This document shows positions 26,884 through 36,281 of a DNA stretch of 64,000 nt, in pieces; the stretch's first letter is position 1; each line of letters opens with the position of its first letter. This stretch comes from Selenomonas sp. AE3005. Lineage in GTDB: Bacteria > Bacillota > Negativicutes > Selenomonadales > Selenomonadaceae. A program made the translations under genes and the position numbers. The stretch covers positions 1-64,000 of the forward strand of contig NZ_JMME01000007.1 in the NCBI RefSeq assembly GCF_000686945.1. The letters run 5' to 3'. The notes beneath the pieces are model-generated. The model saw only the letters and a program-made list of their open reading frames with translations, did no database searches and was not told the origin of the DNA.

Positions 26884-28191
26884 TTACTTCAGCCCCAGAG
26901 GCAGCCAGTAAGCCTCTGTCCCGGCAATCTGGTCAGGAGAAAATCTGGCATACAAGGCACTGGGATTTTTGCCCAGCATAAAACAGCTCAAAGTCTTATA
27001 ACCTGTCATCGTACCGCTGTCAGTTGCAGCGGTACATTTTTTTTGCTCCACAAACAACTGATACATGGAATCCCGGCTGTCGCGGCGCACAATGTCCTCG
27101 CTGTCCACATCTTTGGTCATTCTTACGCCCTGCTTATCTATAACCTCAATCCCGGCGCCTTCACGCCCCCATATCGGTTTCTTTATCCAACTCGAGCCCG
27201 TCTGCAAATACGCCGGGGAAAAATCACGGGCAAAGTAAGATGGCAGCATATAGCGCTTGATAATGGACGATTCCACATCAGTAAACACACGCTGTCCGCC
27301 CTGATTATTGTTATTAAGCGCCCATACCAGCGCCTGGAAGGCCTTGGACTGCATGATAATCGCCTCCGGCGGATTAAACATCATAAAGCGCCCGTTAAGA
27401 TAGCCCTCCATAAAATCCTGCCCCAATGTATCACCATCGGGCGTCCGTTCCTCAATCAGTATTTCCAGCGGGTGCAGGCGGTAAATGGCATTGGCTGTGC
27501 GGCCATCCGGCAGGAGGATACTGCCGTCATTTCTCACCGCCAGGTCATAGAAGGACGTAAAACAGATAGCGTCATCGGCCTCAACCGCCAGCGTGTTCTT
27601 CTTCATGGCCCGCATTAAAAACTGCGTAGTGGCCATGTCTTCCTGGTAGTCATGGAAACAAGCAAATAAAAAGGGGTGCTTGCGGTGAAAGCGCCCTGTG
27701 CTGATACTTACCCCCGGCTCCGAGGCCAGGAAAATTTCATTGAGCCAGCTGCAAAGTTTATCATACTCCCCGTAGTTGGGGTCTTCCACGCCAAAATGCG
27801 TACAGGCCACCATATTGCCGTAATATGCCTCAACCACAGCACAAGGAGTATCGGCATTTATTTCCACCATGTGCAGCTCGCCGGCCTCATCCTGCACATA
27901 GTCAAACCGGGACAGCCAGCTGGCCAGCCGCATAACATTTTCCTGCTGCAGGTAGGGAATGAGCTGGGGAGGTATTTCCAAATCCACCAGAAACTGTTCG
28001 CCACAATGCTGGCAGACCTGCACCGCCCGTTGAAAAGCGCCAAACAATACACCGCTGACATAACGCAGCTCGTCAGCCTGTTCCTTGCTTATCAGGTCTA
28101 TGTTCCTGGTTGGATATTTATCGTCATAACCTTCGTATTCGACAAACGGAAAAATTTCCCGATTAAGTAAATCGCGCCAATCATCACTCAT
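26884..28191 (-). CDS. Glutathionylspermidine synthase-like ATP-grasp protein (YgiC-like)
   Basis: 435 residues. It resembles the C-terminal synthetase domain of glutathionylspermidine synthase: HMVEINADTPCAVVEAYYGN (acidic substrate pocket) and the ATP-grasp KPIWGREGAGIEV are present, with no amidase domain. YgiC-like proteins have this form and no proven substrate. The start at 28191 is chosen because the upstream frame runs through the Ser-rich end of the preceding gene. It follows that gene by 22 nt, an arrangement like ygiB-ygiC. Confidence 0.82.
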   Translation of the reverse strand: MSDDWRDLLNREIFPFVEYEGYDDKYPTRNIDLISKEQADELRYVSGVLFGAFQRAVQVCQHCGEQFLVDLEIPPQLIPYLQQENVMRLASWLSRFDYVQDEAGELHMVEINADTPCAVVEAYYGNMVACTHFGVEDPNYGEYDKLCSWLNEIFLASEPGVSISTGRFHRKHPFLFACFHDYQEDMATTQFLMRAMKKNTLAVEADDAICFTSFYDLAVRNDGSILLPDGRTANAIYRLHPLEILIEERTPDGDTLGQDFMEGYLNGRFMMFNPPEAIIMQSKAFQALVWALNNNNQGGQRVFTDVESSIIKRYMLPSYFARDFSPAYLQTGSSWIKKPIWGREGAGIEVIDKQGVRMTKDVDSEDIVRRDSRDSMYQLFVEQKKCTAATDSGTMTGYKTLSCFMLGKNPSALYARFSPDQIAGTEAYWLPLGLK

Positions 28192-28213
28192 ATAACTCAC
28201 CGCTTTCCCTTTA

Positions 28214-28747
28214 TTAAGAGGCCGAACTGCGGGCGCCGGCGGAACCAAACCCGCTCTTGGCCCCCGTGGAAGATTTGGCCGTGGACTTGCCGGAGCTGTT
28301 GGAAACATGCGTACTGCTGCGATAATTCCCCGAGGAATGCGACAATTTATCCTTTTCCCGCTCCGGCAGCGGTTTTACCGGTGTTGACGAGGTATAACGC
28401 TGTGTCCGGGAATTGTAATAGCCGCCACCGCCGCTGAGACCATGAAAAGCATAGTAGCCAGCCGCCAGTCCGGCCAGCAGTCCGGCAGTGCCGGCAATAT
28501 ACTTCAGGCTGCCGTCCTCCTCACGCCGGAAGGTGACATAACTGCCATCCTCATAAGTTGCTGTTTCCGTCCCATCCTCATTTTCCGTCAGCGTGTATTC
28601 AGCGCCTTTTTCATCTTTAAACACATGATTCTGGCTGACTTCCTGCCCCTCGCCAATCTCCTCACCGAACATCCAGGCCGAAAAAGCCGCCGTTGTCGCT
28701 ATGGCTGTAAATACTGCCAATATTTTGGTTGTTTGCGAACTTAACAA
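28214..28747 (-). CDS. Membrane-anchored Ser-rich protein, YgiB-like position
   Basis: 177 residues. An N-terminal hydrophobic segment (about residues 8-25) is followed by an acidic segment, a second hydrophobic segment (about 84-100) and a Ser/Gly/Lys-rich tail. I recognise no domain. Being directly before a YgiC-like gene, and having a Ser-rich C-terminus, it resembles YgiB in position and character only. The start is TTG at 28747, with GGAGG 7 nt upstream. Confidence 0.6.
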   Translation of the reverse strand: MLSSQTTKILAVFTAIATTAAFSAWMFGEEIGEGQEVSQNHVFKDEKGAEYTLTENEDGTETATYEDGSYVTFRREEDGSLKYIAGTAGLLAGLAAGYYAFHGLSGGGGYYNSRTQRYTSSTPVKPLPEREKDKLSHSSGNYRSSTHVSNSSGKSTAKSSTGAKSGFGSAGARSSAS

Positions 28748-28864
28748 AAGCCATCCTCCCCCTTTTTACCTCTTATATTCACTATGATAGGTTATCCCCC
28801 ATACCTTGTCAATTTTATGACGTATTTCTAATTATCCTTTAATTACAATGTAATACGGCTCTAA

Positions 28865-28893
28865 TTGTATTTAATCTTTACTAATGTTATGAT
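28865..28893 (+). promoter_or_regulatory. Promoter of the 28928-30031 gene
   Basis: TTGTAT (28865-28870) and TATGAT (28888-28893) are 17 nt apart, upstream of a TTG start. Confidence 0.55.
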
Positions 28894-28927
28894 ATTTTCT
28901 GTAAATACTTGAAGGAGATGATAATTC

Positions 28928-30031
28928 TTGGAAGAACAGACTGTAAATCGCATGAACAAAAAGCTGATTGCCTGCATTGTAGCTATTATCTTAATTATCT
29001 GCGGCGTTGGCGGCTACTTTTACTACAAACGCACGCCAACCTACTCCCTGCAGCTGATTCAGCAGTCAGTCAAAGACCACAACTGGGAAAAATTCAGCCA
29101 GCATGTTGATACCAAAGGCCTGGCCGATTCGGCTTTCGACGATATCATCGATATCGCTTTGGAAGAGGATAAAAACCACCGCTTTGCTAACGAGAAGAAC
29201 AAGGCCTTTGTCACCGGAATGGCGCAGCTGATAAAACCGGTAGTAACCGGTGTTTTGGAAAATGCCATCAAGGAATATGTCGAAACCGGCACGGTCAAAA
29301 ACAAATTCAGCAGTAAAAAAGATGATGACAATAAAAGCACTGGCAAAAGCAGCCAAAGCACCAGCAAAGCCAACGGCGACAACCCGGCCAACGAAATCAT
29401 CGGCAAAACCCGTGTTGATGATTTGAAATTCACCGGCGTTAAGGATACCACCACCGACGGCTCTGTATCCACGGTGACTATCGGCCTGCATGACGAGGCT
29501 GAAAACACGGATTACGAGTTAAAACTGCGCATGGTACAGCGTGATGACGGCACCTGGAAACTCACCAAGGTGGATAACCTTAAGGAATTCTTCCAGGCCC
29601 TCAAGGAAATCGAAAAGAAAAAACTGGCTGAGCTGAACAGGGATTTACAGGCTCAGCTGGACGAAAGCCTGTCCTTGGGTGAATTAAAAGCCACTGTAGA
29701 ACCTGCCTCCGGCAAAAGCACGCTCAACAAACTGACAGTAAGAGTGCCTGCTACTTTCAACAGCAGCAATGGCATTCAGTCCGCTCAGGTCAAATTGACC
29801 ATCACCGCCCCTGACGGCGAAACCAAAGACTATACCTTCCGTCACAACCTGAGCAATCAAAAAACCGGCACCAGGGATTTACTGCTCAACAAAAAACTAA
29901 CTTCTACTCCCTTTGAAAAGGCTTTAAGCCAAAGCCGGGGCAGTGGTTACACCTACAGCGTCAACGTTATAGCGATAAAGTACGCTGACGGCACAACGGT
30001 TGAACTGTTAAAAAAACTGCCTAAAAAATAA
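28928..30031 (+). CDS. Membrane-anchored protein of unknown function (DUF2939-like)
   Basis: 367 residues. One N-terminal membrane helix (about 14-31, LIACIVAIILIICGVGGYFYY) is followed by a segment YSLQLIQQSVKDHNWEKF that recalls DUF2939 proteins, a Ser/Lys-rich linker (about 130-150) and a C-terminal soluble domain. Most of it should face outward from the inner membrane. The start is TTG at 28928 after AAGGAG. It is monocistronic between a promoter and a strong terminator. Function is unknown. Confidence 0.75.
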   Translation: MEEQTVNRMNKKLIACIVAIILIICGVGGYFYYKRTPTYSLQLIQQSVKDHNWEKFSQHVDTKGLADSAFDDIIDIALEEDKNHRFANEKNKAFVTGMAQLIKPVVTGVLENAIKEYVETGTVKNKFSSKKDDDNKSTGKSSQSTSKANGDNPANEIIGKTRVDDLKFTGVKDTTTDGSVSTVTIGLHDEAENTDYELKLRMVQRDDGTWKLTKVDNLKEFFQALKEIEKKKLAELNRDLQAQLDESLSLGELKATVEPASGKSTLNKLTVRVPATFNSSNGIQSAQVKLTITAPDGETKDYTFRHNLSNQKTGTRDLLLNKKLTSTPFEKALSQSRGSGYTYSVNVIAIKYADGTTVELLKKLPKK

Positions 30032-30077
30032 TTGTCTTGCGAATATCAAACAAGCATATAAGATAACACTTACCAAA

Positions 30078-30126
30078 TAGAGCCACGCATAAGCTGGATA
30101 CCTGACCTGACTTATGCGTGGCTCTA
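30078..30126. terminator. Bidirectional terminator
   Basis: A perfect 16-bp stem (30078-30093 with 30111-30126) between convergent genes, with A/T-rich flanks. Confidence 0.8.
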
Positions 30127-30150
30127 TATATTTCTATTGGTATCTAGGAA

Positions 30151-31077
30151 TCAACAAGCCTCCAAAAAATTGAATATCGCCTGCCAATAATCCTTGGGGG
30201 CAGCTTTCATGGCATCACCATGACCTGCGCCCTCTACGATAAATTTGGCTTTGGGCGCACGGCAGGCATTGTATAACTCCTCCATCATTGCCGGCGGTAT
30301 CAGCTTATCCGCCGTCCCATGGATAAACATTACAGGGGCTTTTATGTTGGGCATGACTTTAAGTGGCGCGGCCGCCGACACTCTGGCACCTGTTTTTATA
30401 CCGCTGACCACATCTACACAGGGCATGATGGGATACTCCGGCAAGCCAAAGATAACGCCCAGCTGTCTGGTAAACATCTCATAGGCGCTGGTATAACCAC
30501 AATCCTCTATGACCGCTTTCAGGCCCGGCACATCATAACAGCCTGCCGCCAGCATTACCGTGGCCGCTCCCATCGACACTCCGTGCAGCACGATTTCTGC
30601 CTCCGGGTCGCGTTCTTTGATTTTAGCAGCCCATAAAGCAACTTCCGCGCTTTCTTTTACCCCCATGGTAATGTACTGCCCTTCACTTTCCCCGGACGCA
30701 CAAAGGTCCGGCGTCAGCACCTTATAACCTTTTTCCAGATAAGCCTCCGCATAATCTCCGGCATAATGCTGGTCCCGGCCATAACCATGCACGAGTATTG
30801 CCCATTGGTGACCACCAGTGGCCGGTATATAATATGTGGCTGCCAAATGTCTGCCATCAGGCGCGTCCGCACTCCATTTCTCTACTGGTGCCGCCGGCAT
30901 TGCAGGTATTTTCCTGCTCTTATCCTGAATGTTGACACAGGCAGCAGGCGGTGCCAAAGGGTCAGTATCGTTACCACGTTTCAGCGCAAAATTTACAAAA
31001 TAAGCACCTGCCGCATAGCCAGCCGCCAAAATGACCGCTATAAATATGACCAGAATTGTTCTGCAGTGTCTTTTCAA
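30151..31077 (-). CDS. Membrane-anchored alpha/beta hydrolase
   Basis: 308 residues. An N-terminal membrane helix (about 8-30) anchors a hydrolase domain. The nucleophile elbow GVSMGA, the acid in GTADKLIPP and the His in GAGHGDA give the Ser-Asp-His triad; VHGYGRD forms the oxyanion segment. Specificity is unknown; YqkD/FrsA-like alpha/beta hydrolases share this form. The start is probably TTG at 31077 after GGGGAG. It follows the radical SAM gene by 21 nt. Confidence 0.8.
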   Translation of the reverse strand: MKRHCRTILVIFIAVILAAGYAAGAYFVNFALKRGNDTDPLAPPAACVNIQDKSRKIPAMPAAPVEKWSADAPDGRHLAATYYIPATGGHQWAILVHGYGRDQHYAGDYAEAYLEKGYKVLTPDLCASGESEGQYITMGVKESAEVALWAAKIKERDPEAEIVLHGVSMGAATVMLAAGCYDVPGLKAVIEDCGYTSAYEMFTRQLGVIFGLPEYPIMPCVDVVSGIKTGARVSAAAPLKVMPNIKAPVMFIHGTADKLIPPAMMEELYNACRAPKAKFIVEGAGHGDAMKAAPKDYWQAIFNFLEAC

Positions 31078-31098
31078 ACCACTCCCCTGCCTCTCGTT

Positions 31099-32064
31099 TT
31101 ATTTCCCGATAAATTTGCGCACGGCCTTGCCGTTTAAGTAGTCACACAACCGCCCCTGATAGCGTCCCTCCTGCGCCATAACATTGATGATATGGTCGCG
31201 GATTTTCCACCAGCCCGTCTGCCAGTTGGAAAAAAGCGTGTTTTCTGCCGGGGCCCGGCCGATAATCCGCTGCAAAACAATATCCGGCGAGAGATGTTCC
31301 AAAAATTTAATAACCCGGTCCTCGTATTCCGGCAGGGAAATCATTTTTATCCTGCCAGCCTCATAGTCACGGGCCATCGCCGTCCCCTTGACTATATACA
31401 GGGCATGCAGTTTAACCTGGTCTACCCCTAAGGCGGATAAAATCTTGGCGTCCTCAATAACATCCAGCTCGTCATCCCAGGGCAGGTTCAGAATAAGATG
31501 GACACAGGACTGCAGGCCGTATCTCTTGATACGCAGGATAGCGTCAATCAGTTCCGCCAGCGTATGGCCGCGATTGATAGCCGTCAGGGTATGGACATTG
31601 GTACTCTGCAGCCCCAGCTCCACGCATATATCAATACCGTATTTATCAGCTTGTGCCTTTATAGCCGCCAAATGCTCATCACTTACACAATCCGGCCGGG
31701 TAGCGATATACACCGCCACCACATCATCAGGAGCCCCGGCCTCTGCCACCCAGGCCGCCAGCTGTTCCGGCGTCGTATAGGTGTTGCTGAAATTTTGCAG
31801 GTAAGGAATAAATTTCTTCGCCTTGTACTTGGGCACGATATGCGCCTTATTGGCAGCCATCTGCTCGGTAATAGTCATCGACGCCGGCAGGTTCTCATAC
31901 CCCGTGCCAATCTCCCCACAAAAAGTACAGCCAGCCCCGCCATTCCCACAGGTACCGTCCCGATTCGGGCAAGTCACAGGCAGTGCTATCGGCAGCTTAT
32001 AAACCTTCTCGCCGTAACGGTCTTTCAGGTAATCAGAAAATGCTTTATATATTGTCTGTTCCAT
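31099..32064 (-). CDS. Radical SAM protein, YhcC/TIGR01212 type
   Basis: 321 residues. The Cys cluster is of the unusual YhcC type (CPNRDGTCGNGGAGCTFC), with IPYLQNFSNTYTT and LGLQSTN, all family signatures. The substrate is unknown. The ATG at 32064 follows AAAGG. A 12-bp tandem repeat (32081-32116) lies between it and the previous gene. Confidence 0.88.
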   Translation of the reverse strand: MEQTIYKAFSDYLKDRYGEKVYKLPIALPVTCPNRDGTCGNGGAGCTFCGEIGTGYENLPASMTITEQMAANKAHIVPKYKAKKFIPYLQNFSNTYTTPEQLAAWVAEAGAPDDVVAVYIATRPDCVSDEHLAAIKAQADKYGIDICVELGLQSTNVHTLTAINRGHTLAELIDAILRIKRYGLQSCVHLILNLPWDDELDVIEDAKILSALGVDQVKLHALYIVKGTAMARDYEAGRIKMISLPEYEDRVIKFLEHLSPDIVLQRIIGRAPAENTLFSNWQTGWWKIRDHIINVMAQEGRYQGRLCDYLNGKAVRKFIGK

Positions 32065-32080
32065 TTATAGCCTTTCAAAT

Positions 32081-32116
32081 ATCTTATATACTATCTTATA
32101 TACTTTCTTATATATT
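32081..32116. repeat. 12-bp tandem repeat (ATCTTATATACT, three copies)
   Basis: Two perfect and one imperfect copy at 32081-32092, 32093-32104 and 32105-32116. It reaches into the end of the B12-binding radical SAM gene, so copy-number change would alter its C-terminus or the spacer to the next gene. Confidence 0.75.
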
Positions 32117-33919
32117 TTCTTGTGCAGCAGCGCCAATCTCCAGCTCAATCCGCTGGCAAACCGGTGTTTCTGCGGTATAGTCAAACAGCAGTGCCGTCTG
32201 TTGACTGGTCAGGTGCTGACCTGTCAAGTTTTGACCTGTCAACAGCATGTTATAATCAAACACCTCTATATGGTATTTCTTATTCACATCACGCCAGTTG
32301 GTGAATTCGTAAGCTGGCAGGTAGGTGCGCACGCGGCTCGGAGCGCCTTTCCAAAAGTCAGCGGTAATATCTTGATACTGCAGGCGGTTCCAATTAAGGT
32401 TCTCGGGGCGGATTTTGCCGCCATCGGAGAGCAGGGCGTCATAGCGCAGCAGATTATCGAGCAGGTCAGCTGACAGGCCATACTTTCCTGCAGCAAAATC
32501 ACGCAGATAGCCGTAAAGATTTTTCGTACTATGACCGATTTTGTGAAAGCCCTGTGCCTCCCACCAGTTAGTGAAGTTCTGCCAGAACGCAAAGGCATCG
32601 CCCTGCTCACATTCCTTGATGATATAGTTTGCAGTCTGCCGGCAGCGCCCGGCATTGTAATATAGTTCAAAGACCTGTTCAAAGCTGTGGAACCAGCGTA
32701 TTTCCCCATAGCTTAAGGCATCATTTTGCAGTACTTCATAGGGCGCCATGGGCATATACTGATAGTGATAAGCAGCCACCATTTCCATCATCGCCGCCCC
32801 TTTAAGGAATTTCAAAAAGCCCAGCTGCAGCATATCCGTCTGCAAAGCATAGACATCATTAAAGGACTTATGGAAGGATTCCAGTCCCTCGCCCGGCAGG
32901 CCAATAATCAGATCCACATGCAGGTGCATATTTTGAAAGCCCATAATCTTTTGGATATGGTCGGCAATATCCTGCCAGTGGTTGACGCGGGACACGGCCT
33001 TCAGCGTCGCCGGATTAGTGGACTGAATGCCGATTTCCAGCTGAACACGCCCCTTGGGCAGCTGCGTGAGCACCTGCATGACTTCCTCGTCCAGATAGTC
33101 AATAGCCACTTCAAAATGAAAGTTGGTGCGGCAGGCAGCAGGCAATTTCAGCAGGTACTGCAAAATGGGCAGAAAATGCGACTTCTTGGCATTAAACGTG
33201 CGGTCAACGAATTTCACCTGCCGCACGTCATGGGTGACAAAGAAATCCAATTCCTTAAACACCCGCTCTAATGGCAAAAAGCGCACGCCGGCCGTGGCAC
33301 ACGACAGGCAATAAGCACAGGAGAAAGGACAGCCACGGCTGGTTTCGTAGTAGAGAATCCGTTCCTTAATATCCGCCATTTCCGCCGCCCGGTAGGCAAA
33401 GGGCACCTTGCCCGCAAAATCTGCTACCGTTACTGCCTGCCCTTCGCTGATTTGACCGGTCAGGCTGCGCCAGGCAATACCGGGAATAGCTGACATGTCA
33501 AGCTGACCGTTGACTTTTGACTTGTCAAAACCGGCCGCCTGCAACTTGTTTATCAGCTGCGGCAGCGCCTCCTCCCCTTCCCCCCGGCAGACATAGTCCA
33601 CCATGGGAAATTCCTGCATGAATTCAGTCACGCCATAGGAAACCTCCGGCCCACCACAGATAATGATGGTATCCGGCAAGGCCGCCAGCAGAAGTTTCAG
33701 CAGGCTCTTAACGAGTTCGATATTCCAGATATAACAGGAAATCCCCAGCACCTTGGGCTTAGCACTGTAGATTTCCCCGAGCATAGCGAGCAGCTGATGA
33801 TTGATGGTCAGCTCCATGATTTCCGAACCTGGCACCGCCTCGCGCAGATAACGGACCGACAGCGAGGTATGCGAGTATTTGGCATTAAGCGCCAGCCAAA
33901 TAATTTTATTACAATCCAT
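32108..33919 (-). CDS. B12-binding-domain radical SAM protein
   Basis: 603 residues: an N-terminal B12-binding-like domain (about 1-150), a radical SAM domain with CPFSCAYC (CxxxCxxC) near residue 200, and a C-terminal DUF4080-like region. AAGGAG precedes the ATG at 33919. The reaction is unknown; relatives include methyltransferases and methylthiotransferases. The coding sequence carries two clusters of the TGACNNGTCA motif (32202-32241 and 33453-33527), which encode LTGQ-type repeats such as LTGQNLTGQHLTSQ. Confidence 0.85.
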   Translation of the reverse strand: MDCNKIIWLALNAKYSHTSLSVRYLREAVPGSEIMELTINHQLLAMLGEIYSAKPKVLGISCYIWNIELVKSLLKLLLAALPDTIIICGGPEVSYGVTEFMQEFPMVDYVCRGEGEEALPQLINKLQAAGFDKSKVNGQLDMSAIPGIAWRSLTGQISEGQAVTVADFAGKVPFAYRAAEMADIKERILYYETSRGCPFSCAYCLSCATAGVRFLPLERVFKELDFFVTHDVRQVKFVDRTFNAKKSHFLPILQYLLKLPAACRTNFHFEVAIDYLDEEVMQVLTQLPKGRVQLEIGIQSTNPATLKAVSRVNHWQDIADHIQKIMGFQNMHLHVDLIIGLPGEGLESFHKSFNDVYALQTDMLQLGFLKFLKGAAMMEMVAAYHYQYMPMAPYEVLQNDALSYGEIRWFHSFEQVFELYYNAGRCRQTANYIIKECEQGDAFAFWQNFTNWWEAQGFHKIGHSTKNLYGYLRDFAAGKYGLSADLLDNLLRYDALLSDGGKIRPENLNWNRLQYQDITADFWKGAPSRVRTYLPAYEFTNWRDVNKKYHIEVFDYNMLLTGQNLTGQHLTSQQTALLFDYTAETPVCQRIELEIGAAAQENI

Positions 33920-33943
33920 GTATTGACTCCTTAAAAAATAAGC

Positions 33944-33961
33944 CTTCCCCAAAAGGGGAAG
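33944..33961 (-). terminator. pepD terminator
   Basis: CTTCCCC-AAAA-GGGGAAG followed on the minus strand by an interrupted T run (plus 33933-33939). Confidence 0.75.
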
Positions 33962-33976
33962 ACCTATTATTTTCTG

Positions 33977-35425
33977 TTACATTTTGGCAATCTCGTGCAA
34001 GGTTTCCACAATCAAATCCACCTGCGGTTTTACCGTTTCGAGCAGCAGGCGTTCCTTCGGGCTATGGATATCCATGGTCGTTACGCCGATGGACACCATA
34101 TCAAGCTGCGGATTCTTGCGGAAATGCCAGCCGCATTCAAGGCCGGCATGGATGGTTTCGACCTTCATAGCCTTGCCGTTCTGTTTCTTGAAGGTATCCG
34201 CCATGATTTTGGCCAGCTTGCTGTCCTTGTTTTCCTTCCAGCCCGGGGACTGCGTGCCGATATGGGCCGTAAAGCCCGTGAGCGCGCCCCATTCTGCAGC
34301 CATAAAGCGGAATTCGTCGAGTTTCTGGTCGACAGCGGAACGCGGGAAGTACTGCACCTTTACTTCCGTATCCGTCGTTTCCACAACGCCGAGGTTGGCA
34401 GAAGTTTCCACAAGTCCCGGAATCACCGTGGACATAGCAAACACACCCGTATGCAGAATCGTCAGCAGGCGAATGAGTCTGGTCATATCCCCGGCATTCA
34501 TAACCTGTTCCGGTGCGGCCACACTACTCAGGACAAACTGCGCCTGCGGGTCAACACTGCCATACATCTTATTAAAGCGGTCGAGCTGGTCATTCAGCAC
34601 TTTTTCAATAGCAGCCTTATCCAAGTCCGTCACGATGGTCATACGCGCATCATCGGGAATGGCATTGCGGGCCTTGCCGCCGTTAAACGCAGCCAGCTCC
34701 ACTGTCCCCTCTGCGGCAAGGGCCGCCAGCGTCATCGCCAAAGTGCGGATAGCATTGCCCCGGCCATCGCCAATGCGCTCGCCGGAATGGCCGCCCAGAA
34801 GGCCTTTTATCTCAATCTGCCAGGCCGCCGTCCTTTCCGGCTGCACCCATTTGATTTCGCGAGAGAAGTCGAGGTTGACACTGCCGGCACTGCCCACGGT
34901 GAGTTCATCGTAGTTTTCCGAGTCGCAGTTAATCAGGAACTTGGCGTCCTGCAAATGTTTGGCGTCGAGGTTAATGGCCCCGGTCATGCCCTGTTCTTCG
35001 TCTACAGTTACAATCATGCGCAGGGGGCCGTGGTCTTTGGCATTTTTCAAAATGTAGATGGCCTCAGCCACACCAATGCCATCGTCAGCCCCCAGGCTCG
35101 TACCGTCAGCGCGCAGGAATTTTTCATCGCGCACGAGTTTAATCGGGTCATGGAGCGGGTCAAACTTCACGCCATCTGCCGCCACACAAACCATGTCCAT
35201 GTGTCCCTGCAGAATGGTCAGCGGTGCGTTTTCCAGCCCCGGGCAGGCCGGCTTATCAGCTACGATATTATAATGTTCGTCCTGCACTACCGCAAAACCT
35301 GAATCTGTCAGGTATTGTTTCAGAAAGTTGCTGACGGCCTCTTCATGACCGGACTTTCTGGGAATAGCTGCCAGCTTGGCAAACTCGTCTAAAACGCCAT
35401 CCAGTATTTCCTGCTTGTTTTCCAC
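33977..35425 (-). CDS. pepD: Aminoacyl-histidine dipeptidase (peptidase M20C)
   Basis: 482 residues, the typical PepD length. Metal and catalytic motifs are in order: LQGHMDMV (about residue 74), SLGADDGIG, DEEQGMTGA and a lid domain with GLLGGHSGERIG. It cleaves Xaa-His and related dipeptides in the cytoplasm. The start is GTG at 35425 with GGAG 8 nt upstream. It is a single-gene unit with its own terminator. Confidence 0.93.
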   Translation of the reverse strand: MENKQEILDGVLDEFAKLAAIPRKSGHEEAVSNFLKQYLTDSGFAVVQDEHYNIVADKPACPGLENAPLTILQGHMDMVCVAADGVKFDPLHDPIKLVRDEKFLRADGTSLGADDGIGVAEAIYILKNAKDHGPLRMIVTVDEEQGMTGAINLDAKHLQDAKFLINCDSENYDELTVGSAGSVNLDFSREIKWVQPERTAAWQIEIKGLLGGHSGERIGDGRGNAIRTLAMTLAALAAEGTVELAAFNGGKARNAIPDDARMTIVTDLDKAAIEKVLNDQLDRFNKMYGSVDPQAQFVLSSVAAPEQVMNAGDMTRLIRLLTILHTGVFAMSTVIPGLVETSANLGVVETTDTEVKVQYFPRSAVDQKLDEFRFMAAEWGALTGFTAHIGTQSPGWKENKDSKLAKIMADTFKKQNGKAMKVETIHAGLECGWHFRKNPQLDMVSIGVTTMDIHSPKERLLLETVKPQVDLIVETLHEIAKM

Positions 35426-35459
35426 GGTAACATCTCCATTTAATAACTACAAAAAATAA

Positions 35460-35493
35460 AGACCAGACAATCCCCCAAGAGACTGCCTGGTCT
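35460..35493 (-). terminator. sepF terminator
   Basis: AGACCAGACA and TGCCTGGTCT form a 10-bp stem with one mismatch, followed on the minus strand by TTATTTTTTG. Confidence 0.75.
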
Positions 35494-35523
35494 ACGCTTA
35501 ACAAAATAATCTACGGGCAGCAA

Positions 35524-36087
35524 TCAATCCGTAAGAGCTAAGGTCATGGCCTCAGAAACATCCACGCCTGCCGGCACATAAAGCATAATCTTATTGGATA
35601 CGCGCCGTGCTGAGCCATCTAACACATAGCAAACGCCATTGACGAAATCACAGATTCTTCTCTGCTCTGCAGATTCAATCTGTTCATAATTCACCACACA
35701 GGCCTTGCCAGCTTTCAAGTCATCAGCAATGGCAGTAACCTGTTCAAAATTACGCGGTGCAAAAATCTGCATTTTCAGCTGCGGCATTTTCGTAGTATGC
35801 ACCTTCAGCTGGGGCTGCTGTTTCTTGGCGTGAGTTTTCTCACGACGGAAACCTTCGCTGCTGCCATAGCTGGGACGTGCCACATGTACCGACTCGCCAT
35901 TGGAAACCTTGTACTCCGCAGTTGTGCTGGCAGCTGTACGTGTTCTGTTTACAGCCCGGCTCTGTTTCTTCGTTTCTGCTGCTTTTTCCTCAATTTCGTC
36001 TTCATACTCCATGAAATCATCGTTTATCGGCATGATAATGTCAGCCAATCCCATGAAGGAACCTTTAATTTTCGAAAATGCCCCCAT
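35524..36087 (-). CDS. sepF: Cell division protein SepF
   Basis: 187 residues. An N-terminal amphipathic membrane-binding segment is followed by a charged linker and a C-terminal SepF domain with IFAPRNFEQVTAIADDLKAG and VNYEQIE...RRICDFVNGVCYVLDG. It anchors and aligns FtsZ filaments at the division site. The start at 36087 (not the TTG six bases upstream) has AAGGA 9 nt before it. It is separated from the usual ylm/dcw neighbours. Confidence 0.92.
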   Translation of the reverse strand: MGAFSKIKGSFMGLADIIMPINDDFMEYEDEIEEKAAETKKQSRAVNRTRTAASTTAEYKVSNGESVHVARPSYGSSEGFRREKTHAKKQQPQLKVHTTKMPQLKMQIFAPRNFEQVTAIADDLKAGKACVVNYEQIESAEQRRICDFVNGVCYVLDGSARRVSNKIMLYVPAGVDVSEAMTLALTD

Positions 36088-36236
36088 CGTCAATCGTCCT
36101 TCCAGTAGTATACAATCCTATGACAAATGTTTCTTACGGTCAATATAAATCCCATTTAACTGAGTCTATGATATCATAGTTCAATACAAAATGCAAAACT
36201 CCTGCTTAAATTTTTTTCTTGTTCCAAAAAAAATAG

Positions 36237-36276
36237 CAACTATTTGGCCGGCAAGAAAACCAGCCAAATAGTTGCG
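36237..36276 (-). terminator. Terminator of the histidine acid phosphatase gene
   Basis: GCAACTATTTGGC and GCCAAATAGTTGC form a perfect 13-bp stem followed on the minus strand by an eight-base T run. Confidence 0.85.
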
Positions 36277-36281
36277 GCAAA

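Noticed and set aside
28192-28308. N-terminal extension of the YgiC-like protein
   Set aside because: The extension is Pro/Arg-rich text read through the Ser-rich end of the preceding gene in another frame.
33995-35302. 435-codon plus-strand frame opposite pepD
   Set aside because: Antisense to a clearly conserved peptidase with all catalytic motifs; no promoter or ribosome site.
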